Shown one piece after another: positions 49,481-61,400 of a DNA stretch of 64,000 bases. The notes beneath the pieces were generated by a model. It was not told the origin of the DNA, did not search any database, and was given only the letters and a program-made list of their open reading frames with translations. The stretch is taken from positions 1,886,916 to 1,950,915 of the forward strand of contig NW_006500356.1 of assembly GCF_000471905.2 (NCBI RefSeq), in the 5' to 3' direction. Within the stretch, counting starts at the first letter, position 1. Each line of letters opens with the position of its first letter. A program made the position numbers and the translations under genes. Source of the stretch: Amborella trichopoda. Its lineage: Eukaryota > Streptophyta > Magnoliopsida > Amborellales > Amborellaceae.

Positions 49481-52400
49481 NNNNNNNNNNNNNNNNNNNN
49501 NNNNNNNNNNNNNNNNNNNNNNNNNNNNNNNNNNNNNNNNNNNNNNNNNNNNNNNNNNNNNNNNNNNNNNNNNNNNNNNNNNNNNNNNNNNNNNATCGTG
49601 AGAGAGAGAGAGAGAGATTACATTGCTGCTTAGAAATCGGATATATTTTTGGTAAGAAAGATTTAGGGGATTGACTTTGGAGAGAGGCATAATTTGTTAA
49701 GGCTAGGTTTTGAGAATTAGTTATGAAATGGCTAAGATTATAGGCACAACTTTTCTAATTTCAGGTGTAAGGCAAGTCAGATATCAGCTTTGCACTTAAG
49801 TCCTTCAGGGATGCCTCAAATCTCCACTCTCATAGGGGAAAATAATATGGTTGGCAGTACGAGGACCTACGGAATAACGAACAGCTCATGGTTGTTGTTG
49901 ATGAATACATTTCATTCTATTGGATGGAGTAGTTCTGATGATGCCTCTTGGGTATATCTATTAGATCCTCCCTTTGGTGAGGCATATAAGCATCTCAGGA
50001 TCAAAAGACTGACTTTCTGCTCTTTATGTTTCAAATCCTTTTAACAGTCTTCTAGATTTTTAGCTCGACTTGGCACAAGAGATAGCATGGGTAACATGGA
50101 AGGGTGCTTGAAGCCTAAGAGAGATGGCCTTGGCCTGGAATTTGTGTAACATCAATATGGATATGCTACAAGAGAAAAGAGGCTGTGGATTAGAATGATG
50201 TTGTTCTTCTCCGTGTATGGTTGAGTGACAGCTATATATTGTTGGAGAAACCTCTTTATGGTCTTAGAGGCCAAGGATAGCTTTGTGGAAGGATAAACAA
50301 TAATTTATGACGTGGAGCTTACTGAATCTCTGTAACAAGAGGAACTCTTATTGGTTGAAGGAAGTTACTTTTTTTTTATGCTGTTCGAAGTGAAGATGAT
50401 GGCCCCAAGATAGCCTTGGGGGTTTCAACTGACACACACTTAGACGGAAGGTTCAATTATGAGAAAGAAGTCCAAGATTCACATTATATATTATACTTGG
50501 TTGCCCCACATTGGCCTTTATCATACTTGGTTGCCCCATATTTACCTTCACAGATTTGAAGATGACAAAGATGAAGAAGACAACTATATAAGTTCTTATG
50601 AAATGTAACTCTCTGTGGTTGTAACAATAATGGAAAAACCAGTATGGCTTATAGGGTCGAGTGACAGAGTAAGGTGATGGTGAATCCTACTAGGGAGGAG
50701 TTGTCTTGGTAAGGGTAGGGAACCAAGGCAGCACATGGCGGCATTGGAGCTGAGCTAAAGGCAAGGGAATGAAGCCTTCCTTGATAGCCTGGCATGACAT
50801 AACTCCAACATGTCCCTAGTTAGGTCAATGTCTAGGGGTTTCATGACTCTAATTCTGGAGGTCCTTACCTCTAAAACCCATGCTCTTTTTTGACGCTATG
50901 AATATTTTGCAGTTACAACTTCACTACAGTGTCATCTCTGGAAGCTCCATAATTTGCTGTGAAGTTATGAAAAAACTCATAGTAGATGATGGTCATTGTA
51001 GTGAAATGATTGAGAGTGCGGCCTTTTGTTCTTCTAGAGGTTTGAATGCTATTTGACATACAATGCTTTCCTTCTATATGTGTTGGTTGCTTAGTAGGTG
51101 TGGGCCTGAAGTGAAAGGTGGCCGTTAGGGTTGCTCATGTGGTTGGATTAAACACCAATATTCCTACCTCCTTTATGTTCCTTTTCATTATGCCTGTGAG
51201 TGTTATAAACTCTTTAGAGAGTCATCCTTTCTTTGATCTGATGAGGCCATCAAGCATAAATGCCACCTGGTTGCTTGGAAGAAAGTCTATCAACCTAAAC
51301 ACCTAGCCGCTTTAGGTGTTTGAAGCTTAAGATCCATCAACCTTGCCCTCTTAGACAAGTGGTGGTGGGGCCTTGCTACCCACGCGACCTTCTTTGGCGA
51401 GGGGTCATATCTAGCTAGTATGGGACTGACAATTTTGGTTTTTTCACTGCCAACCCAAAGCAAGTTCTTCTAGCATCTATATAAGCATCTAGCCATTCGG
51501 AGATAAATTCATGTCTTTCATTCAATTCAAAGCTAATAGAGGTGACGAATTCCCTTTTTGGAAAGATACCTGGGTTGGACATCTGCTTGTACAAGACACT
51601 TGGCGAGCCTTTTTCTGGTTACCAACCTTCCTAATGCCATTCCTGTTCAATCATTTGATTGTTTAGACGACAGGGACACCAACCTTAAGAAAACCTCTTT
51701 CAGACCTTGAAGCCAAATACCCGTTAAACCTGTTTCACCTGCTTCAATTTGTTTTTATTTTGCCTTCAGTGAACAATAAGAACATTTGGACCAAAATCCA
51801 GCCTGGTAGGTCGACTTTTTCTTCCATTGACCAAGCTCTCTCTAGTATTAATCCATATACCCACCCTAACTAAAGCTTGGATCAGCCCCCATACCAAGCT
51901 ACAAGCCTTCTCCCAGCTAGTCATCTTTAACCATAGTCTTTCAATTGATTAGCTATAAAGGAGAGTGTTAAGATTGAGAGAGAAAAGAGAGAAAGTAAAC
52001 TCAAACACAGGATAAAGAAAGTATATATGCCTTTTTGCACTATTCGAATCATGGGGCATTGTTACCTATATATACACAGATCCCTATGGGAGTTATAGTC
52101 CATTATGCAGACTGTTACATGGCTATTACAGTCCAATATGCAAGATTGTTATATTGTTGTTACATCCCATTATACAATACCCTTACATGCTCTTACAACC
52201 ATTATGCAAGACCGTTACATGGCTATTACAGTCCATTATGCAAGACTGTTACATTGCTGTTACAGTCCAGTATGCAAGACTCTGACATGGCTGTTACAAC
52301 TCGATTAGAGGCCTTAGTATGTTTGCCAATTGATTCTCAGATTGAACTAATGGAGTACATATTCTCTTTGAAGTGACCTTTTCTCTGACGAAGTGACAAT

Positions 52401-55400
52401 CGACTTCAATGTGCCTGGTTCTTTCATGATATACAAGATTCAAAGCAATATAATTGCCGCTTAATTATCACAATGTAGAAGAATAGGAGCTGATATATTA
52501 ACACCCATCTCTTGAAGAAGAGAACGGAGCCAAATCATTTTACACGTAGCACTTGCATTGCTTGATACTTGGCTTCTGCTAAAGATTGAGCTACAACACC
52601 CTGCTTCTTACTCTTCTAGGTTACTAAATTATCACCCATTGTCATAAAGTAGCCGCTGGTGGATCTTCGATCAAGAGAACACCTAGTCCGATTCGCATCG
52701 CAGAAACCTTGTACATCAAGGTGACCATGACTGCTATAAAGTAGCCCTCTCCCTAGAGCAGATTTTAATTTTTGTAAAATGCGATAATCTCCAAGTGATG
52801 GGAGTATGGTGCATGCATAAACTGACTTGCCACACTTATAACATATCTAATCTGGCCTTGTGCCAATCAAATAAATAAGTCTACCCACTAATCTCTGATA
52901 TACACTAGGATTACTCAAAGGCTCTGACTGCTGATCATACAATGTTTGGTTAACCTCAATTGGATATTATGTTGGTTTGGCTCCAAGCAATCCTGTGTCA
53001 TCGAAGATCAAGAGTATATTTTGAAACAAAAAAATACCTTAGTGACCTCTATTCCAAGGAAGTATTCAAATTTTCAGTGGACCAAGATCCCTGAATTCAA
53101 AAACACCCCCCTTAAAATTTTTCACTTTTTTGAATCTTGTGATGATTATTTCCTATGAGCACTATATCCTCCACATACACTATCAGTATTGTGGTAGAAC
53201 AAGAATCTCTTTTAAAAAATACAGAATGATCTGAAACACTTCTCCAAATTCGCATTGACAAGTTGCCATACTGAATTTTTCGAACCAAGCCCGAGGTGAT
53301 TGTTTCAATCCATATATAGATTTTCTCAATTTCCAAACCTTCCCTTTCTCTCACTGAGGATAAAACCCAGGAGGTAATGCCATATATACCTCCTCTTGTA
53401 GATCTCCAATAAGAAAAGCATTCTTCACGCCTAATTGGTGAATTGGCCATTTTCTGTTTACTGCAATATATAAAAGTACCCATGTTGATATCGATTTTGC
53501 TACAGGAGCCAAAGTCTCCTTATAGTCAACCCCATACAATTGTGTAAAACCCTTAGGCATGAGATGAACTTTGTATTTCTCAATCAAACCATCTAATTTG
53601 TGCTTTAGGGTATGCACCCACCTACATCCATCCACATGTTTTTTTGGTCGATCAATTATATCCCTAGTTTATTGCTTCTCTAAGGGAATGATTTCCTCAA
53701 CCATGGCGGCCTTCCATTGTGGACGAGCCAATGCATTTGCAATTTTAGTGGGAATAGGAACATAGGGAGTAGAGTAAAGGTATGCATGAAAGGAAGGTGA
53801 AAGTGAAGCATAAGAAACAAACTTATTGATTGGATGACAAGCACAAGTCCTTTATTCTTTTCTTACAGAAATAGGAAAATTGAGTTGGGAAGGAATAGGG
53901 GTAAAAGGAGAAGTACCTGACGAGTCAACGAGTTGGGGTTGATCGTTTGCATAGACTTCCATTGCTCCTTTTCCGGAGGTACAATTTTAGCTATTTTCCC
54001 ACTAGATTTCACCTGTTTCTTGGTTGGATTATTGGAGCTATTTCTAATCATTAGAGGAGGAAGAGGATTGTTGGGTGGCATAGTGGATGTCAAATCTCTT
54101 TGGTATTCTTAAAGAAGGTAAGATCCTTAGAGATGTATTTCCTTTTAGTTTCCAGACAGTACCACTTGTATCTTTTCTAAGAGTTCGAGTATATACTTGG
54201 AACACACATCTAGTAGATTGAGGTCCTAGTTTATTCCTAGCCGACCCCAAGGTATTGCACAAAGTAGACACAACCAAAGGTTTTTGGTGGAAGAAAAACA
54301 CATGCGGTGCATGATGGAGAAGTTTGAAAAGATAAGCACCATCGGGAATAGGTGTAGGCATTCTATTGATTATATAGACAATAGTAAGGAGAAGTTTGAA
54401 AGGATAAGCACCATCAGGAATAGGTGTAAGCATTCTATTTATTATATAGACAATAGTAAGAACTGCTTCATCCCAATATGTTTTAGGAACCTTCATTCCC
54501 ATTAAGATGTCTCTCACCACTTCTAACAGGTGTCTATTTTTGCATTCTGCCACCATTCAATTGTGGTATATAGGAAGACGATGTTTGAGTTTCTATACCA
54601 TGCTCAAGAAAATAAATTTTCAGCCCATTTTATAGATACTCTTGTGCATTATCAGAAAGGAAAATATTTATTTGGGTCTCAAACTGGGCCTGAACCATTT
54701 TGTGGAATATTTTACTATCGAAGGCCCTTCTTCTCTACTTTTCATAAGATAGATCCAGGTATAACGAGAGTAGTCATTTATGAATGAGATAAAATACTGA
54801 TATCCAAAAAAGCAATAACTGGAGCAGGCTCCCAAACATAAGAGTGAACAAGATGGAATGGCTTAGAACTTTTATCTTCACTAGAAGAAACATACGTCTA
54901 ACAATATTTAAACAAGTGATAAGCCTCACATTGTAACTGAGGAACATTCAAAGAAACAAACTTATCTAAAAACAATATTTTAAAGATTTTAGAGACATGT
55001 GACCTAACGTGGTGTTCCACAAGAGAAGTTGCTCATGACTAGGAGACTCCGTGTTGAGTGCAGTGGTTGTGCATCCCATGTTGAACAGGTACAACCCATT
55101 GTCTTCACGACCCCCACCTATGTCTTCCTCGTTTTTAGGTCTTGAAAAACACGATGTGGGGGGTAAAATGTGACATTGCAGTTTAGTTGTTTTGTTCAGC
55201 TGCTAGCAGAAAGAAAATTGGAAGGAAAAGAAGGCACTTGTATTATGGAGGGTAAGGACAAGGATGACGAAAGTTTGTAAGTACTAGTCCAAGAGGCATT
55301 GGTCATGGACCCATCAACAAGTTTAACTTTAGTAGAAGCAAGAGAAAAAGACAAGAAACTAACTTTTTTGATCAGTCGTATGGTTAGCAGCCTTGGAGTC

Positions 55401-58400
55401 AATGATCCAGGATGTAGAAGAAATGGAGTTGGACGCATGTTTTGCAGTTGCATATGTACCTGATTGCTCTACTAGTGTCTTGGAACTGAGTGAAGCCTTG
55501 AGAGTAGTCAACTGAGGTTATAAATCTTTGATGGCTTGATCTCTTGGATTGAATTCATTGGGTTGTGTGTCTGAGGTTTCCTGCCCCTCAGTCGATACAG
55601 TATGAGTACTTGCATTCCTACGTTTCGGTCTTGTGTGGATGCAAGTCCCAACAATACTCTCGAGTGTATCTCCTCTTACCATAACGAGAGCATTTGAATT
55701 TCTCCTTTTCGGCAGGAGAGAGTGGGGCACAATTTGGTCCTTTTGTACCTGCTTTTCCTTGCTTGAAGCTTGTTGCAAAGGCTGGTCGTTTTGATTGGAT
55801 GTTAGAGTTTTGTCCCTCTGCAATAGCCTTTTTGTTAGCCTCCCCTCTTACATAACTATAGACTAATTCAAGAGGGGGAAATTTGTCCTTTCTTAGAACT
55901 TGTACTCTCTGAAGTTCGAAGTTAGGATGTATGCTTGTTAAGAACTCAATGATTCTTCATCGTTCGGCCTGTTTTTAATGTCATCAATAGTAGGATTAAT
56001 AGTCTGATAGTGTTCTAGTTCTTCCTACTTTTGCCTTAGTATCCCAAAGTACTCTTCCAAAGCCATTTCTCCTTGCCACAGATTCGCCATTTCACGATGC
56101 AGTTGGTAAAATCCTGGCCATATCATCTCGTTGTGAACATATCTTGGCTACTGCCTGCTATATATCCTTTGTAGCTTTGTAGTCTTAGGACACAACGTTT
56201 CCATGTTGATACTTGGCTGCATGGAATGAAAGAGCCGTGCCATTACCGTGAAGTTCTCACTTTCCCATTTACCACGGGATGGTCATTTGTGGCTGTTCTC
56301 TCACTTTTCCTATGATAGAACCCAATTTCCTCCGGTTTCCTCTGAACATTTTGGCAGATTGAGATCATTCTCAGTAGTTTGTCCCATGTAGCTTAAATGT
56401 AGCAATCATCCATCCTGGGTGGTCAAATTGACTGCTTCTCGAGGAAATATTGTCCTTGATTTCTGACACTTTCCTTCTCTCTTGAACTAGGAAACCCTGC
56501 TGCCCCCCCCCATGCTGGAATGTGAGATTGCTGGAAATATGAGGTTGTTGGAAATGTGATGTTTTTGGAAATATGGGGTTGCTGGAAAGAAAGAGTTTGG
56601 GAGTACTATGAGGTTGCTGGAAATGTGAGAATGCTGGAAATATGAGGTTGCTAAAAAAGAAAGGAGTTTGGGATGAAAGCTTACTTATCGGTAAAACAAA
56701 GTGAGATGAATTATACTGGAAATACGAGGTTGTTGATATATCAGAGCTTCAAGCCCAAGAATGAAAACAAATCATGATTCTTGGGTCATCGGAAGTATTG
56801 GATATCCTAGGGTTTCAAGACCTGCTTTGACACCATGTTAAAATTGAGAGAGAAAAGAGAGAGTAAATTTCAGTAAAAGATAAAGAATGTATAAATATCT
56901 TTCCGCTCTATTCAAATTGTGGGCCAATGTGCTCTATATACATAGATCCCTATGGGAGTTAACAACCCATTATGCAAGACTGTTATAACCCATTATGCAA
57001 GATTATTGTGGTTATTACAACCCATTATGCAAGACTGTTACATGACTTTTACACCCCATTATGCAAGACTGTTGCATGACTAATGCAACCCATTATACAA
57101 GATTGTTAGATGACTGTTACAACCCATTATACAAGATTCTTACGTGATTGTTACAATCACTATGGCGAGAATTGCCTGTAACTAATTGCTATAGTTTGCG
57201 TCTGGATGCTGAAGAAACATGTACCAATTACTTTCTCCAGTGTAGCATGGCGTCTACTCTCTGGGCCAAGTACTGAGAGTATTCAATTGGAAATGGATCA
57301 CCCCACTCTCAACGGAACAACTTTTCTCTGCCTAGTTCTCCCTTCCTTACCCCAAATCCGGCTTGTTCGTCTGAAGAGTCTGAGTTTTGGCTATTTTGTT
57401 GGATTATTTTGGGGGAATGCAGTTCTAGAATTTTTAGGGCAAAAGTTATCTGTACCTGCTATTGCAGATTATGTTAGAAGTCTGACCATCTTTTGGGCGA
57501 GTAAACTATAAAGAGCTCAAACTATCACACGTGACACGTCATTAGGCACAAGCGCCCAAACGTAGTCAAGTCTATTTTGTGGATCCGCAGGCCATGGGAC
57601 TGTCGAATTGAATAGAGATGGATGCTCTTTGGCAACGTGGGGCCTTATAGTTTCGGAGGTATCTTCGAAATTCTAAGCAAACATCTACTAATCTTTTCAT
57701 TGCTACCTTGTTATAGGTTACTCCACCTAGGCCAAGGTAAATGCCAGTGTTTCAAAAAGCGTTAGGCTGGTGCTCAGAACCTAGGCGACCCAGTTGAATT
57801 TAAAAAGGTATCTATATAGAGTATACTCAAAATTACTTTTGGTTCCAAGGTAAAATTGAAATACTTGATTGAGGAATGAATCTATCCAAAGTATACTACA
57901 CAGTAGCACACACTCCATAAGCTGAAAAGCATAACCATTAGTCGGTATAGATACTTAAAATTTACCAACCAACCAAATTACCAAACCAAAGTTACCAAAT
58001 AGTATCAAACTAGTGGAACTACAAATCCACTATCCACAAAACACATTATAATATTACACCACCATGAGGAAGAAAACAAAAATGAAAGTAATATAAATAC
58101 AAATACTTGAAGTCTCAAAAGAATCTTCAATAGACAATAGTTCAATCAAAGTTCAAAGTTTAATAATTATACAACATTCATCATTCATCATCAGAAAAAC
58201 GAGGGTCAGCTGCATTGGCATCATATTCATCGGAGTTGTCACCCTCCTTGACATATTCGTCATCCTCCTCCGTCTCTTTTGAATCTGCCTCTTCTTCCTC
58301 CTCCACCCACGTTCTTTGTGCAGAAGATCTAGTGGCCTTAGGAGGGTCAACTGATGTCCCTGAAGCATCCATGACCATATCCCATGTCAATTCTTCATGC

Positions 58401-61400
58401 CCCTCGACCTCATCATCATCATCAACTAACCACTCCATAGCATTGTCCATATTTTTTGATCTAATGGGGTCTTCTTATCTCTCTCAGCAAGCTTGTCCTT
58501 CAAGAATTGATTATACTTGACATAGACTAGGTCATTGAGCCTCTTTGATTCAAGCCTGTTCCTTCTTTTTGTATGTCTCTAACAAAATCAAATGAAACTA
58601 ATTAAAATTTAAGGTTCATGTATTATTAATACAATTATACAAATTACCCTTACAGCCTTACCCCTTCAAAAGTACTCCAATTGCGCTCACAACCGGATGA
58701 GGAAGTGGATAGGTTTAAGATCTGAATTTGTAAATTTGGAGAATTACACCCATATTGGCTCCACCAATGGGCTGCAAAGATATATAATAAAATCATAAAT
58801 AAATAATAGAATTGTAAAAATGAAACTTGATTACTTGAACTTGATGAATTTAAGAATATTATTACTATGGTACCTGGATCAATTTTGGCCCTTTTCCTCA
58901 TCGCCATTGGACTCCCAAAAGACTTTAATGAGCACTTGTAATTTACTAGCTCATCAGTGCATATAATATCTTGGATATCAGGATCGGGGACTAGCACATC
59001 TACACATTTATTAAATCTAGTCATAATTGTGTCATTTGTGTGTGTATCCTTGTCAACATAAAAAAAATCTTGGTTCAGATAATAACCAGCTGCATGCAAT
59101 GGTCGATGTAGTTGCCTATCCCACTTCTCATCAATAATCTCCAAAACAGGCTTGTAGCAGCTCTCATCATTATCGAAATTTTGGGCTATCTCTCTTTTGC
59201 ATTTCTCCATAGCCTATAGAAGGCTTGTCACTATCAACCATGCGAAGGACTTTGACAAGAGGAAAAAATACCTTAAGAGCGCCCTTCACCCTTTGTCAAA
59301 AAGCCTTAGAAAGGATAATATCTCTCACCTTCTTCCCAACCGATCCTTGGACCACTTGCATACTCTCCAGTCATCCGAGGTAAACATCTGCCTCAACTGC
59401 ACTCTCCTTGAATGTATGCTATCTAGGCATAAGTACCAGGTCGCAAATCTCTTGACCCCAGGCCTCGCAATCTCTTACTTCTTTTTAAATCTACGCATCA
59501 TGCTGAGGGTGAGATGGTGGCCATAAATGAAATTCGTAACTGACTTTGCCTTCATCACTGCACCTGATATCTCGGTTAAACCGCCAAGAGCCTCAAGCAT
59601 GAAGTCTATACAATGTGCTGCACATGGTGTCCAAAAGATTCTAGGATAAGCTATGTGCAACAAATTACCTACAGCAACATTAGGAGCAGCATTGTCTGCG
59701 ACAACCTGTACAACAAGATACTCCCCAACCTCCTTGATTCCCTTCTCTATAACTTGGAATATGTAATGGGCATCATGGATATGATCAAAGGCATCAATAG
59801 ACATCAAAAAAACAGTCCCTAAATGACAATTCACAAGCAAATTCATTTGACTTCTTCTCTTCTTATCACTCCAAGCACTAGTCATAATAGAAACCCCATA
59901 CTGAGCCCTAGGCATCATTCTTAACTTCTACAGCTTCCTTCATGACACTCACTGTCTTTTTCAAAAGAGGCTTTGAAAGCTCATATGGGGTTGGGGGTTT
60001 CATCCCAGGCCCAAATTGGCCAATTGCCTCTATTGCAGTATAGAAGCTGGTTAAGTGAGCAGTATTGAAAGGAATGCTCGCCTCATAAAACCATGTAGCA
60101 AGATAATAAGTAGCTATATCTCTCGCTTCCTTTTTTATTCTTTTTTCAATGGTGGTTTGCTTCTTTGTTTTCTCTCCTGCCACTTCAGAATCAGGCCGAG
60201 GCAAAAAACTATCCATAGGGCCTCTAACCCGAGGCTTCTTACTCCCAGAACTAGAAACAATTACAATTCCCTTTCCCTTTCCCTTTCCCTTAATAATAGA
60301 TTGTTTTACTTCTTGACATCCCTCCCAATCCCATCCTCATCACTATCATCATCATCATCATTTATTTGAACCCCAGACCTAATCTCTGCTATGGAGGCAA
60401 ATTTCTCATCTTTTTTCATTTTTACCATATTCAAAAAATTGGTTATTTCCTTTTTAACAGCATCAAGAGTCTTTTTACATGGGGCAACATCCTCCCTGAT
60501 ACCGGCAAGATGTTTCTTGAACTGATTTATGCTCCCTTTTGTATCCATCTCAGAAAATTTTTATCTTATGCAATTTCTATCATTAGAATCTGGGTTGTAG
60601 CCATATTTCCAACCAGGATCACCACTTCTATTAGATGTCGAAGAAGACATCTCAAAATAATACAATTTATACAAGCAAAACAATAAAAAAAAATCACTTA
60701 CTTTGAGTTTGATTGCTCATTCTCCAAATTTCCACCCCAAAGATGCTTCTAAGGACTCACAATATTCTAAAAAAGACCTCAATAGATTTATAAAACATCA
60801 AAAATTAAATCTAATATCAATGGGTGATGTTTTGATCAATTTCTCATAACTTTGAATTGCCATCCTTATGAATTGCCAAGAAACTAGTTTTTTGGGGGAT
60901 TTCTCTCTCTATAATACGCTCCAATAAGTTTTAGGTTTCAAATGAACCTAAAACCACCATTTTGGGCCCTTTAATCTAAAAAAAATGGACCAAAAATGCC
61001 CCCACCGAAGTGAATTTCTGCCCCCGGGCGGGGCGCAGGACCTGGGTGGCCGCCTAGCCGGTTTTCTGGGCGCCTGGCGGGCGCCCAGGAATTTGTGCTT
61101 CAAAATCGCCCAGGCCCCAAATTCCACCTAGGCGGCCGCCCAGGCGTTGGGGTTTTTTGAATCACTGGTAAATGCCCTACTAGACGGCTTAACGAGGTTC
61201 TATAAAAATTGGAACCAGGACTTCATAGTTGATGGTGATTCTAAGAACACCATAGGATGAGTCTAGATGAAATATTAGTATCCTTGGAAACTTGGTTCTG
61301 AAGCCAATACGACAGCGGTTGCTCTTGCCAGGTGGGGGCCTACTGAGGGTGGTTCCTCTACCATTGCTTGAATATGTTGGGGTTTGTGGCCTTTAAAGCC

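Larger units (their letters stand above)
51966..57155 (-). mobile_element. Ty1/copia retrotransposon, LTR to LTR, inserted in the LINE
   Basis: The left LTR (51966-52298, 333 bp) and right LTR (56836-57155, 320 bp) are direct repeats that start TGTTAA and end TTACA. Read on the minus strand: 5' LTR at the right, then primer site TGGTGTCAAAGCAGG (56835 down to 56821, degenerate tRNA-Met), gag, protease region, integrase, RT, RNase H, 3' LTR. Size is typical of copia. The two flanks (GAGAG and ATCAC) are not a matching 5-bp duplication, so one end may have been altered. Stops and frameshifts make it defective. Confidence 0.92.

Noticed and set aside
49058..49690. 210-codon frame rich in Thr and Ser-Leu
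   Set aside because: It is a translation of the (GA)n/(TAG)n microsatellite and a gap.
56510..56740. CRISPR-like regularly spaced repeats (GGAAATATGAGGTTGCTG)
   Set aside because: Spacing is irregular, there are no unique spacers, the organism is a plant, and the repeats lie in copia gag.
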